NCBI GenBank assembly: GCA_026874595.1
Contig: CM049306.1
Span: 107,159,142-107,223,141 of the forward strand
Source of the DNA: Sipunculus nudus
Taxonomy: Eukaryota; Annelida; Sipuncula; Golfingiida; Sipunculidae
Direction of reading: 5' to 3'
Length of the DNA stretch: 64,000 bases
In this document: positions 47,090-61,003 of the stretch, in pieces
How the letters are laid out: every line of letters begins with the position of its first letter
Position numbering within the stretch: position 1 is the stretch's first letter
Program-made: the position numbers and the translations under genes
Notes under the pieces: generated by a model
Database searches by the model: none
What the model was told of the DNA's origin: nothing
The model's input: the letters and a program-made list of their open reading frames with translations, nothing else

Positions 47090-48710
47090 CATTTCCTGTG
47101 AACGTGATAACTTTTGAACCATTTAATATTTTTCATGATATTTAAAATTAAATGGTTTATACCAATATCTCATATGAGATCGAATACTGGTGACCTTGAC
47201 CTTCATGTTCAAGGTAAAAAAAGCTTTATTTAAAAACATATTGTGAACCCCCCTAAATTTTAACGTATTGCATATTTTATCCTCAAAAATTGTTACTCCA
47301 TAATACAAGTTGTTTCAACTTAGTTTTTGAGTGATTTAAAAAACTTGTGACCCTGACCTGGATCTTCAAGGTCAAATCAGTGGAATTATGCTCATTGTTT
47401 CTAGGGGTTCTTTGGAATTATATAACTTTTGAAATGTTGCATATTTTACCTCAAATTTGATACACAAAATGTTAAAACAAAGATCTCTAACAAGTTGCAA
47501 AACAGGTGACCTTGACCTTCATCTTCAGGGCGAAGTAAATGAAATGGAACTCCAAGGGGGGATGCCATCATGTCGCAGTTTTGAATTTTCTTTAATAATA
47601 TCAGTTATAATATTTAATTCCCTCCAAATTTATTTTCAAATTTGATGAAAAAAAAGGAAATATATGTGATATGAGCCAAATTAATGATAAGTAATGATGG
47701 CATATAGGTACTTCTGAATCAGAATTTTAGGCCAATTTTTTTTATATATAATTTTATCTATAATAATAAAAAATTGGATGTGATAGACAAAAAATTAGGA
47801 TCAAATAGAAACTTGTATTAATTAATACCCTGCCTCATCAGGGTTCTTAAGAAATTGATTTCTGACAAATTTCAAGTTTTATAAAATTGTAAAGGAAAGA
47901 GAAATCTGTCACTTTAATCTCTTCATTTTGGTGAAAATCATAGGTGACCTTTAAAGACAGAACTGTTGAATTGTTGGTTACTTACAGCATCATGCTTCAC
48001 TTTTAATTTGGTATGATCTTTGAAAGGTAAAGCATTTGTGCACTAATCCCTCAAGATAGTCAAGTAAACTTTGTTTTAGAAATATACTTTTAGCTTAGCT
48101 TATTATATATCTAACATGAATTGGGGGAATATGAATTAACATTAAAATAATTTTTTTTCCAATAAAGTGCAATAAACTGTAAGGCCAGGCTGTAATTTGT
48201 CCTTGTTGAATGTGTATCTGTGTTTTATATTTGAAAGGGTCATAAATACTTGTTATGCCTGTTTCAAGCATATAGTTGATAACACTATTTATCACATTTA
48301 GTGATTAAAGATCCCTTAAATAACTGTTAAAGTGCTTGTAGAAAATATTATACTTATGTTTATAGACCTTACTCAGATTCAATCTGGACTACAAAGTCAG
48401 TAAATATATGCATAACAAATATGTAAATATTATGATCATGACCTATTAAGCAGGTGAAACAAGTCAGTTACTAAACAAAGATCATAAAATGTGCTTGCAT
48501 GCAGTAAGCATATGTGCACAAGCATATATGCATAACAGATTTATTAATAATATTGTCAAATGGCGGTAGTACATATTTCCATAATTTTTTCAGATACAGT
48601 TATATAAAATATTACAGTGACCTCTTTTTCTGTATGCCAAGATTTGATAAATTTCTATAACAGCTATGATCAAAATTCAGCTGAGTGTTGTGACCCATGT
48701 TTCCCTTGTT
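47090..48710 (+). repeat. Degenerate repeat with family C-type 3' end
   Basis: GTGACCTTGACCTTCATGTTCAAGG-type phrases recur at 47190, 47348 and 47507. The segment ends with CAGCTGAGTGTTGTGACCC, ATGTTTCCCTTGTT (48678-48710), a decayed family C 3' module. The 5' hairpin was not found, so the left limit is uncertain. Confidence 0.5.
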
Positions 48711-49232
48711 TTACAAGTAATCAGTGTCCTTGACCCTAGGCCTGGATGCAACAAGTCATTAAAAAAAATACATTTTTATGAAAACCATGAATGAATACTT
48801 AAATATTTTGCAAGTTATGCAAAACTCTGGATTCCTTCTTGTTATGATTGAATTTCAGTTCTTGGCAGTGAACAGAGACTTATTATCAAATACTAATGGG
48901 CAGCCCTTACCACAGGGAATGGCATATAATCAACATTGGCATGCAGTGTGCTTGAACTGTATATATGTATTTCATTTACCAGTAATGTAACAACGTGGCT
49001 CTGCCTCCCAGGAGACGACCGGCAAGACTGCATGAAAAAGCTCTGGCAAAAAGCCAGTCTCAGACGTCAGCAAACTGTATCATTAAACTTTCCAAGTAGG
49101 CCTCCATTGATCTTGAGTATAGCAGTAAATGTTAAGTATGACAGTTAATGGCAGCGGGATGATTATTCAGGGAACTGACTTCATGAATTCTGTGGGTCGT
49201 GTGATCCCCTGGCCTTGAGTGGTGTAGCAGTC
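48711..49232. other. Unannotated
   Basis: Nothing recognised. A plus-strand open frame at 48936-49148 has no homology that I recognise. Confidence 0.5.
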
Positions 49233-49433
49233 TTTATTATTGATCTTTACATATAGAGCTGAATAGGTATATGAAAATCAATAAGATGTGCTGCACATGT
49301 GCTTTATTCACATGTACAGACAACATTCCACATTATTATTGATCTTTACGTATAGAGCTGAATAGGTATATGAAAATCAATAAGATGTGCTGCACGTGTG
49401 CTTTATTCACATGTACAGACAACATTCCACAAC
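49233..49433 (+). repeat. Recent 99-bp tandem duplication
   Basis: Two almost identical units beginning TTATTATTGATCTTTAC (TGATCTTTAC at 49241 and 49340) and ending ACAACATTCCACA; only a few base differences (for example CACATGTG/CACGTGTG). Confidence 0.9.
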
Positions 49434-52400
49434 ATATCTATTGAAGATCATTTATGTGTAAATATGCACTGAAACTTCTCTTAAAAGGCCTCTGCTCATA
49501 AGTGATGGTAACAGCAGTTAAAAAAAATGTTCCAATAAAAATAGGTTCAGATGTGAGTAACCTCTTTGACATGGCATCTCTCAGATACTAGTGAGACCCC
49601 ATATTCTTCATTTGTCTGTGTTTGGTATGTTTCACTGATACATATGTATATTTCTTTTAAAATATATATATTCTTGAAAGACATTCACAACTTTTTTTAC
49701 TGAACAGTTATGTTGTTACACACACTTTTAAAAGATTTATAAGATTTCTTGAGTTACAAATCCATGGAGAAGTCTTACATCAAGAAAGCTCATCTATATA
49801 AGCATGCACTGTGAAAAACTTACCCATGTATATTTTACCTTTATATAAAATATAATATCATAATGTAACATTGTTTCTTGAAGTCATCAGTATAAAAATT
49901 AAATGTTGATTTATATGACTAGAATACAGGATTCATAGGAAAACCAAGGTACATGAATCAAACACAGACCTCATAGACTGGACCACATACAAGTATAAGT
50001 GCCTCCCTTTTTCTTTTAATTAATGTAGATTATTATCATTTAAACCAGAAGATGTGAAACATGCCTGGCTGTTTTGTCATATACAGAAACAGAGCCACTT
50101 CTTCTTCCAGTCTTCCAGTGTCAGCAGATTTGTCCTTGCTGAAACATCAGACTGGGACACCGTTATCTTCATGGTCTCCTAATGCTGCCAGATAGGTCCA
50201 CTCAGGCACTCCCTACAGTCTGCAGAAGTTTCTTTGATCATTACACTCAGGTCATGTATTGTTTCTGCTGCACATGAGGATTTAACTGATAATTTCATAA
50301 AAAAAACCTAACCCTGTTATATTAACTTAGCTGTCTTTTTTTATTCTTTTGTATTATCTTGGCTATTAGTTGTCGGCCTTATGTCCCCTGTACCTATGTT
50401 CCACAGATCTCTTATGTTTTCACTGCTACAAATGTTGTGTTTGTGAGGCAGACAGACATAATTAGGCCCCTCATGTGGATGTTATTCACAGAGAAACAAA
50501 ACAAAGAATGAATTATATGCAAGTGTAACTATTCAATGAATATTGGGAGATATATTTACATGCCCTTTTTCCACATATACTATATCCATGTCAAATTCTG
50601 TAAATTTGGCAGAGAAAAGATAATACAAAGCCAATTTATAGTATTTTCATTACATTTGGGGATGTAAATTTTTCTGAGCCATAATCCCTATCCAGCATTA
50701 TCATCGTCTTGCGAGTATGTGTATGATACATCATACAGCGCATAGAGGGGAACATTTACAGGGAAACATATTTATGCTCAAACCTGTTATATTTCCAGCT
50801 ATTATATTTGGTGGCTTAGCAACACCCTGATTACTGTACAGTCAGCTGAAAATTAATCAACTGTTATTCATTTTATATTATTAGCTACATTAACCAGAAG
50901 AAAGATGGAAGATTTATTGGTTGACACTGATTGAGGGACTAATAATCATGAAATGATGACGTGCAGCCTCTTAAAAACTTGATCTCAAATCACTGCTTTG
51001 GTCATGTTTTGTACCATAAATCAGCTGACTCCCTGTCCTCAGAGCTCCCAGCAAGGCCAGAAGCAGATACATAGATCATCCTCAATCCTTCACTTGCCAG
51101 ACATTACCACTTGAAACCATGGCAACAATCAGCAGTATAAGATGCACTTTAGCTGAGCCTGGAAGTGTGTTTTATGGGATGACTTACTGTAAGATAAAAC
51201 ACATGATATCTTATCTCTCATACATTTCACATGCTCCTGCAAAGTTGTACCAATTCCTCTACCATTTAGATTGTAATATTTAAAATTTGTGTTTCCCATA
51301 TTGTTTAATAATTCCAGCTTCTGCTTATTATTCAGCCTTAAAATTAACTAATTATGACCATGGTTAGTTGAATTATTAGATGATATTTTACCATTATGGT
51401 TCTATTAGATTTTATTATTTTCTGTTTATACTCATTTGATTTACTCATTTTAGGTAAATTTGATTATGTTCATTATGTGTTAACAGTAATGGTAATATGT
51501 TATTCATTGTATATTCCCAAATAAAATGATACAAACATAAAATATTAATTAAAATTGTTAACCAGAATTTACACAATTAAATCATGCATAGGTTAATTAA
51601 TTTTTTTCAAAATATTTACAATCAAAGATACATTCAGAGATATATAGATATATACATTATACATCTAATAATTAGATTTGTGAGAAACATAGTGAGCTCC
51701 TGTTTATCATAGCAGGGGCAGATTCAGGATTTTGGAAAAGGAGAGGGAGATCCTGGAAGTCTAATAAGAAAATCTGAAAAAAAGGTTCTCAGGTCCAGAG
51801 ATGGAAGGGACGGGGTCTAGACAGCTAAATTAAAGTGGTTTGAAACCCTTAAAAATGGTTAAGGTGACTGAAAAGGGGAGGATCCAGACCCCCTCTGGAT
51901 CCGGTTCTGCATGGGCGGGCACCTTAACTGTACACCTCCACAGAGAATACTGGGTAGAAAATTTGTAAATTCCATGTTCAGGTTGTAATTAAGATTCTCC
52001 CATTTCCAGGTAAATACAGTAAGATGACATATTTTGGATAATTAATGATTAAATTAATCATTTGTGCACTTCAATTTCTTACTAGATCAGGCACAACTAT
52101 GTTAACACTGTTGTAAATCAATATATTTGCTGAAGGACGATCCAGTTGCATGAGCTCGAGATTTTTCATAAACCATAGAATTATAACTACTGTACATTAC
52201 TGTACTGAAAGAATTTTATATTGACAAGAATACTTGGAGATTTATGGACAGTGTTTAATGAGATAGTGTCTCTTTGTTTGGTTGTCCTTGGTAGCCTCAG
52301 AACTTTCATCCTAAATTAATTACAGCAGTGTTAATTATGTTAATTCCTGTGGATTGATTAAAGCTCATGTTAAAGGGAATACCGGGGTAGCATGCTTTGA

Positions 52401-53937
52401 CCACTTCAAGCCAAAGCCCCTGTTATTTACGATTTATTCACAGTTCCTTGTCAGAATTAGGGTTAATGGTTTGTCAAAGGCGAATGCTAGGACCCATGCT
52501 TGGCTTAGTAATTTCTGATTTATATTAAAAGATCAAAGCCCAATGCAACATTTAACATTACAAATGTAAGCAAAATAAACAGGTGTATTTCATTCAGGTC
52601 AAACAAGGCCATATTACAAAACTTTTTATAAGGTGGAAGGAGTCAAACCAGTTAATTCTTATGATTATACCCCTGCAAGGAAGTTATTATGTATTCCTCT
52701 TGGCTGGGGTTTACAAACATCTAGTTAATCAAGTACTGGTAAAGGACATGTATGTTCCCTGGTGAATGGCCTGGGGACATATATCTCATGCCTGGTCAAT
52801 AAACTTCAGATGACAGACTTTACAGAGTAAAGTTTTATTTGGACTCAGTATTTCAGGACACCATATGTCAGTTGTCTTTTTGTCTATCAAGCACCATCCT
52901 TCAAAAGTGTGAGCTTGTCCGTGTGCTTCTTCCAGGCTCCGCATGCTGGACAAGCTACTTGATGGGACAATAACCCATGTGACCGGCCAATAACGCGCCC
53001 ATGTTATATATTCAGATCCAGATAGCCCCCAAACTCTGACGGTGCATACCTAATTAAACAATGCTGTATTTTATAAATTTAATTAATTCTTCCTCACATC
53101 TTTATCACATTGCCAGATTCCTCCAGAAGATGCCAGCACTGATAACAATTTCTTGTTGGATGACTCGTTCACTTTTAGATCTGGTTACTCTTCCATTTCT
53201 CAAGTTCCATCTCTCCAGAAACTTGTTTTTTTTTTTATATTTCATCAATAAGAAGCATCTTGTATAAAGTCAAACAAGCCAGTGACAGGAGTTGGGACAG
53301 ACAGTGATATTGTGGCCAAAGTCCAGATTTAATAGTGGAAAAAAGCTTATCCTTTGACAGGAAAGTTAATTGATAGACCCATTAAATATGGATGGTACTG
53401 GTAGATACTTAAAGAACCACAATAGAAGTCTCCACACGGTACTTCAGACTGTATACCTTAGAGGTATAAGAATAACAACCTCTACAGCCTTCTTGTTGCT
53501 ACATCATATTATATATTACTTCTGTACATATGACTAACAGCTAGAATGCTGATTGATGGTTAGCAGTAGCTATATAACAGAGCCAGAGTAGACTATTCTT
53601 CATGGTATTCAGTCAATAAACTGTGGCAAAAGAGTCAGAATAAATCTTTTTGTGACATCCTATAACAATCATTAAAAAAACTGTGGGGTATTATGTAATA
53701 AGAACCAGTGTGTGCAGTCAGTTTGTACTACTCATGACCAGTCAGTAATGTTAGGCTATTTTACATAACCAACATTTTGTTAATGTTATAATGACAATGT
53801 GAGCTTGTAAGCCAGAGTTTCAATATATGAAGCAGAGGCTCTTTGAGTGACAAACAAGGGCCCAGAGATACAAATAGTCCCTGGCCCAATGCATGACTCA
53901 AATGTGGGTATTTTCTGTGACATTCTTTCCCTTGGGA
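49434..53937. other. Unannotated AT-rich sequence
   Basis: 4.5 kb in which no exon, RNA gene or named repeat was recognised on either strand. The G+C content is low with no CpG-rich interval. Confidence 0.5.
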
Positions 53938-56098
53938 TTGTCTGAAATAAGAAGAAGGGTTCTCAGAATGAACCTGGTAATTATAGAGGGATATCCTTAC
54001 TAAATGTTACTGGTAAAATATTTACTAAAGTTTTAAACAATAGACTTTCGCAGTTTGTTGAGGAAATGAGTATTTTATCTGAATCACAAGCTGGTTACAG
54101 GAAAGGATATTCTACAATTGACCAGGCATTTATTTTGTATGCTTTAGTTAAAAAATACTTGGTTAAAAGAAAAGGTAGATTTTACTGTTTATATATTGAC
54201 TTTGCAAAAGCGTTTGATTGTGTACAACATAATTTATTGTGGCATGTTTTATTAAAACAAGGCATAAATGGTAAAATATTACGTGTTATAAAATCAATGT
54301 ATTCAAAAATGCAGTCTTGTATATTAACTGAGAGTGGACTTACAGATTATTTTGCATGTTCGGTAGGTACCCGGCAAGGTTGTATGATAAGTCCTTTATT
54401 ATTTTCTTTATTTATTAATGAGTATTGTAACATGTTAGATGGAAGCGATTGTCAGGGGATATATGTAAATGGAAATCTCTCAAATTTAATGACATTGTTA
54501 TTTGCAGATGATATGGTTAATTGTGGGGATACTGTAGGTAGACTTCAGCAACAGATTGATCTCTTACAAAAGTTTTGTGAAAATTATGGTTTCAAAATTA
54601 ATACAGATAAAACTAAGATTATGGTTTTTAGGAAAGGTGGTCCCTTACGAAAAGTAGAAAAATGGTATTTAAAAGGTAAACAGTGGTTCCATACTACAAA
54701 TATCTTGGTATTATTTTCTCCACAAAATTGTCTTGGTCAAAAACACAACAACAGCAGGTTTTACAAGCAAACAAAGCTGTATGCATGATTAAAACATTCA
54801 GCAAAAAGTGTAAATATGTAAGTACAAAACATCTCTTTTATTTATTTGATCAAATGGTAGTGCCAATATTAACATATGGATGTGAGTTGTGGGGTTTTAA
54901 AAAATCAGAAACTTTAGAGAGAGTACAGTACAAATTCTGCAAACAAATTTTAAATGTAGGTCAGAATACTCCAAATGCAGCAGCATTAGGAGAATGTGGC
55001 AGATTTCCTTTGTTTGTAACTTGCTTATTGCGTTGTATTAAGAATTGGATTAAACTTTTGCATATGCCAGAACATAGATATCAGAAACAGGTGTACAATA
55101 TGTTGATGAATTTAGATAACAGTGGTAAATCAAATTGGGGATCTGAAGTAAGAACATTGTTGTTCGAGTCTGGTTTTGGATATGTTTGGATGGCACAGTA
55201 CATTGGAGATGTGAATTATTTTATGAAAGAAGTTGAAATGAGAATAAAAGATATGGCCATTCAAAATTGGCATGGTGATATTGAATTGTGCAGTAAACTC
55301 TACTATTATGGTACTTTTAAATCTATGCTCACTCTAGAAAAATATGTTGATTGTATCCCAAATAAACAACACCGTACAGCACTTGCTAAACTTCGATGTT
55401 CAAATCATGAATTAGCTATAGAAATGGGCAGCCATAAAAACATTTCTCGTGAAGAAAGGATCTGTAAATATTGTTTATGCTATGGATTCAATATTGTTGA
55501 GGATGAAGCTCACTTTATGCAAGAGTGTAAATTATATCACGATTTGAGGTTAAAATATATTAGACAAGACTTGCATTATCCAAGTGAACAAAATTTTATA
55601 AAATTATTTAATTTAGATAATCCATTTGAAATATCAAAAGTTGCTGCATATGTGTTTAATTCGTTTTTGAGGAGACGGAAAATGATAGATGGTTGAATTA
55701 TATATTTTGAACAGTACTCACTGTTGACAGCACAATAGATTCATTGTGTACTTAGGTGTGCAATAATGTTACATGTGTTTATGGCACGATTGATTAGTCA
55801 TTTTAAGACTGTTACTTAACATTATATTGTTGTAATTTTTGAACTGACTGTTTATTGAAATGTAATTATGTTTATCCTCACAGATGATGGCAAAACAGAT
55901 TTATATGTATGTAGGTATGCAGTTCTGTTACTTGTGTTAATGGCAGTGTTTACTAGAAAATATAAGACTGCTACCTTCCATTGGATTGATGTACTTTTTA
56001 AATTGAATATTTATTGAAATGTTTGAAACTTTGGGCCTGAGGCCTTTTTCCTGAATAAAGTTCTGTTCTGTTCTGTCCTGTTCTGTTTGTCTGAAATA
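53938..56098 (+). mobile_element. 5'-truncated LINE with 12-bp target duplications
   Basis: A non-LTR retrotransposon fragment (about 53950-56086) is flanked by TTGTCTGAAATA at 53938-53949 and 56087-56098. It starts inside the reverse transcriptase domain, so the 5' part was lost at insertion. Its 3' end has AATAAA (56054-56059) followed by imperfect (TTCTG)n (56061-56086). Truncation with target duplication shows target-primed reverse transcription. The clade is not assigned. Confidence 0.92.
53952..55696 (+). pseudogene. LINE reverse transcriptase remnant, frameshifted
   Basis: The open frame from 53952 (KKGSQNEPGNYRGISLLN) continues through the ATG at 54066. Motifs: SQAGYRKGYSTIDQ, DFAKAFD (catalytic Asp, about 54198), GTRQGCMISPLLFSLF (about 54366) and LFADD (catalytic pair, about 54498). 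A frameshift lies near 54680: the first frame ends at 54788, while the next (+2) frame carries YYKYLGIIFS and runs to TGA at 55696. The C-terminal region holds ILTYGCELWG, KLRCSNHELAIEMG and a Cys/His cluster (CKYC...H...C). No endonuclease domain remains. It cannot encode an intact protein; host function is unlikely. Confidence 0.92.
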
Positions 56099-57000
56099 GG
56101 AAAATTTAGGATCAAAAGGTGTCTTGTGCTCTTCTTAACAAGAAGAGCAGGCATACAAAATGATTATCAGTGAAGACACCTGTCTTATGTATGTGATAAA
56201 TCTATCCATGATCTATGTCTGTGCTAAATTTCAGGCCAGTAGGTAAAACCATTCCTGAGATATGAGTGATATTTCCCTAAATAAAGCTTACATGGACATA
56301 ACAGAAAACCAGTTATAGGTGGCGCAACCAGAATTCAGTGAATGATAAAGCTGTCCAAGAGCTTTCCATTGTTGAAACAAAAATAGAGTAAATCTGTTGA
56401 ATGAGTCCAGAGATATAAGTGATTTTTTGTAGCAGCAAAACAATTACCGGTGGTGCCGCCCATCTTACGTATGCAATAAAAATCTATCCACAATCTATGA
56501 CTGTGCAAAATTTCCTGGGGTCAAAGATCAAGGACAGGGTTCCCATTTCTATATGATGCTTCTGGACCCATTTTAAGCCAAACTTTTTGACCAAAACCTT
56601 AATCTTTTATATGTGGCTCACCCACCCATGGATGAAGAACCTTATCGATTTTGAGGTCACAGGGTCAAAGATCAAGAACACAGGACCCACTCCTTGAAAA
56701 AGCATGTGCACCTATTTAACACCACACCATTTGACCAAAACCTTCATCTTTCATATATGGCTTACCCACCCACAGATGAAGAACCCTATCAATTTTGAGG
56801 TCAAAGGTCAAGGCCACAGGACATCCTTTTGGAAAAACTTTTGGACCCATTTTAAGCCAAACTGTTTGACCAAAACCTTTCATCTTTCACATATGGCTCA
56901 TCCACCCACACATGAAGACCCCTTGATTTTGAGGTAATGGGGTCAGAGGTCAAGGTCACAGAGTTGCTTTACTGATTTTCATACTTTGGTGCCCTTGTTA
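56099..57000 (+). repeat. Family F repeat, copy 2
   Basis: Contains GGTGGCGCAACC (about 56320), then repeated blocks 'TTTTAAGCCAAACTxTTTGACC', 'TTGAGGTCAxAGGGTCAAAG' and CAAGGTCACAG, similar to 25386-26640. Ends undefined. Confidence 0.65.
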
Positions 57001-57149
57001 TAATCTGCTGCATGATTTGATGATTTTATAGGTACAATTTTGAACTTGTGATTCATATAGTATGTTCTTTTTAGTTAAATATTACATGTATTTTTGGTGT
57101 TCTGAATGAGTTAAGACATAGGGCTTAAAGAGTATTCACTAAAGAGGTA

Positions 57150-58090
57150 TGGGTCTTTGTGAGGGTATACTGGCAGGCTGTAACACTATTAAAAAATTTG
57201 CATCAGTACTTCTGCAAACTGTAAATGTTTTCCTGCTGCAAGCATTACCTATTACACATCTACAAAATTGTTATCAAACTGCAAAACAATAGCTGCAAAC
57301 TGTACACAGTTTTTGAACAATAACAACACTAGCCATTACAGCAAACAAAGTATTATACTACACAAAACATGATAGCTTTCACACAAAATTTATTCTTATA
57401 AACTAACTGTTATATAGTTGCAAACACAATCTGTTACAGTCCTGCACACTTTAAATGTTGAATTTCAGCAACAATAATCGTTAAACTATTGCAAAATTCC
57501 AACTGTTATGGTACAGCAACACTAGCTGATACATTACTGCAAACTCTTGATTTTACACTTTGGCAAACGCTAGCTGTTACACTACAGCAAGCTGAACAGT
57601 TACCCTACAGCAAACACTAGTTGTTACACTATTGCAAACTTAAACAGTTACATACAGCAGCCATTAGTTGTTACACTACTGCAAAGTTGTTACACTGTCA
57701 CAAACACTAGCTGCTTCATCATAGGTTAAACTGTCCATTACACTACTGTAAATTGTCATGGTTACTGTTACACTGCTGGAAAAATACAGCTGTTACATCA
57801 AAGGAGTGCACAACTGCAAAAAGTAGATAATTCTATTTGCAAACTCTTGCTTTAATCCTACTGCAGTCTGTTATTGTTAGTCTGCTGTAAGCATTACACT
57901 ACAACAATGTACACATGTAACTTTTACATTGCAGCTAACACCAGCTACTACAATACTGTGACAAAAAAACTGAAAAAGTACTACAATTACACTGCATGCG
58001 TTTTACTGTCACATTCCTTAAAACATTATGATTATTACACTATAGCAATGTTACATTACTCTAAACAATACCAGCATATAATTTGTATTT
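57150..58090. repeat. Degenerate tandem repeat (CTGTTACACTACTGCAAAC-like)
   Basis: Loose repeats of phrases such as TGTTACACTACTGCAAAC and CAAACACTAGCTGTTACACT with period around 24-26 bp, poorly conserved in both sequence and spacing. An old minisatellite. Confidence 0.7.
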
Positions 58091-61003
58091 AGTGTTAAAT
58101 GTCTCTGACTTTAACCCCAAAGCTATATCAAGGCAGCAATAATCAGACAGCTGCAATACTTAAACAGAATAACATCTCATAACGCTACAGAAAAAAGTCT
58201 CAGAACAAGAGACTTTTTGGCCATCTAGGGATCTGGTCATGTTTCGTATGCAGAAAAATGACCCCTAGGTTGATGTTTGTATTAAGCCCATATGGTGGTA
58301 GACATTTATAGGAACTGCTTTCAAAAGAACAAGCTCAGGGTAATGTAGCAGTGAAAAGCCAATATCCTTTGGCAGAGCAAAACTACAAAGCTAATAATAC
58401 CATGCTCTTTATCTTCTATCCTGAGAGGGGATATTGACCAAGCAACAAATCTGCACTTTGTTACTGGAGCCGTCCTGTGGCTGGGACAGAGGAGAGCATT
58501 CACCTTGTATTAGCGATCAATATTGTTCTAGGTTGATGGATGTTTAATGTTTCCTGCTCCTGCGGTGTCATGAGATTGGCTTGCTCATCACAACATTCCC
58601 TTCACACATATATTCTTTTCCGAGGCTAAAAATCGATGAACGCTATCCCAGGGTGCTTTATTTGTTGGCTCCATTGCCATAAGAAAGTATTGCATCTGCT
58701 CGCTAATCGGGTGATTTGGATCTGTTTTTCGCATGGAGGGAATGTAAATTAAGACTCCTTAACTTGTTTTCCCCCACAAAATAGATCTATTAAAGCTGTC
58801 TTTGTCAAATGTCTGTTCTTATATTTTTGTTGCTCAGTACACAGTTCTACAGGTCACAATATCAGGTCATCAGTCATTAAAGGTGACAAGTCTGGTTCAC
58901 TTTTTTGGTTCTGCCAGCAACTGGCAGTGGACATTTCAGAAGAAATATAGGTTAATATTGTGTCATTCATGAACATTTTACTTGACACTCTCAGACTATA
59001 AAAAGTTTGATGCATTAAGTAATATAAACCAAGTACTCATATAGCTACAGGTCATTATTTATAAAGGTTTACATAAGTCTAGATCCCTGAAAATGATGGC
59101 CAAAAAAGTGAAGGATTCATTAGAAAGAATGGATAAATTGTGATACTTGTGAATATTCTGAAAAAGGTGATAAGAAAAAAATATGGTGATGCTACCTGTG
59201 TGCATCAGTTTCATTTTATTACAAGGTCGGTTGTTAAACAATCAGTGTTCCATCAGCTCAGCCTGCTTTATAAGGTGGTCTGAACATTTTCTAAATATCC
59301 TGAAAATAAACACCAAACACCACATCAACACCAATTTATCTATTAATGTTTCTTATCTAATGATAAATGATGTAGTGATATCTGTCAGTAATTGTTTTTT
59401 AGAACAAAATACATATAGCAATTGAAATATAACTTGATATGCCAGAGTTTGTAAACATACTGGTAACTGAACTTTCAAGCAAAGTCTCAGACTTATTAAT
59501 GCATTATAGTTTAAGTCAGACATCTGATATCCATGCTCTTAACTCTCATTCTTCCATAGCTTTTTAACTGATATGATTTTGGAATTTTTTAATTACTATT
59601 TTTTATCATGTCACAAGTTTAAAAATAATTATTTAAACCAACATATTAACCTCAGTACAATTCTTTTAAAGAAGACACTTGGTTGCCTGTACCTTGTGAG
59701 CCAAGCCTTTATTTATTTCAATGAAAATATGTCATCAGCACTGCATGGATATTGTCCTGAGCTATGTGAAGTGTGATGATGTAATGGATATGGTTCTGGA
59801 TCAGGTTATAGGCTCATGTCCTGTTCAAACCATCCTCCACAGTTGGACCTGTGGCCAAGATCTTAACCGCATTGATTAGAAATAATAATTAACCTGGTCA
59901 GCCATGTTGAACTGCGATGGATGATAGTTGTCAAAGTGATCTGTGGAATTTGTTGTTTGACTTAAATTTCCTTTCATGGAGACTTGGAGGAAAGGATATC
60001 TAAGTTTTAAGCTGCCTGGGTTTCAGAAATCATTGTTTATCTGTCCCTTGTTCTCATTTGGTATTAGCATGATCAGCTGAGCTCCCTGGCCCAAAAGTCA
60101 CTTCATAACACAAGTTCATAATAGGACATTAAGAGACTTTTAACTTTACTTTAGTCCTTTCCTCAATGTTTAGAAGAGTATTCGCTGGAATAATTTAATG
60201 CTTACTTTTCTAAATGGTTTCAAACCTTTCCATTTTCTGTTTTTGTTACAGTTGGACTTTATGCGTTGATGGTCATGTCACAGATACATGACAGTCGTGT
60301 GATATGATCAATATATTTGCAAGTCACCATGGCGACAAGGGAATTGCATCCATATAGCATCCTTATTTCAGGTTACTGCAGACAGTTGATCATATCTATT
60401 ATATCTGTCGAGACGGCAAATTTGCATTAGATTGGGTAGTAGACTTCCAGCTGATTGGACTTGAAAATGTCAGCAGCTGGCAGCAGAAGCATTCTCTTCA
60501 GTCAAATATTATAAGAGTTATAACATATAAATTGAGGTAGAAGTTAGGCTTATATGTGTCTTAATGATAACATCAGTCACTGTTAAATTATAAATATGAA
60601 AGCCCTTATTCATAGACCAGGCGTGCCCACTGTATCTGGCATGCATTAAACATGAAGCAAAATGAAACCGCTCGTGACTTGCACAATACAAAAATACCAC
60701 TTTTCAGTTTGTACCAAGCAGGTCAGATCAATACAAGGAAGGCACTATGAAAGTTAGCAAGAAACAATAATCTCTCAATCATATGTATAGAGAACAGTCA
60801 GCTCTACTTATATGAAACCTGGTTATTTGGAATTTCCTTTTAATCAAAATTATCCAAATATTATTCAAACAGATACTCTGCCTTGTATTTAAATTGCTAC
60901 TATGGTGGGCAGTTACCTGTTAATATTTATGCATCACCTTTGCTCACCTATGTGTTTATTGGGTCATACAGACATATTTTCATACTGATACAGTTTATTA
61001 GGG
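58091..61003. other. Unannotated
   Basis: No exon, RNA gene or named repeat was recognised. Confidence 0.5.

Noticed and set aside
48936-49148. Open frame with QDCMKKLWQKASLRRQQ, considered as an exon
   Set aside because: A possible acceptor precedes it, but there is no clear in-frame donor and no recognised homology.
60070-60110. AGCTGAGCTCCCTGGCCC as another family C 3' end
   Set aside because: Only the first few bases match; the TGACCC hairpin and CTTGTT are absent.
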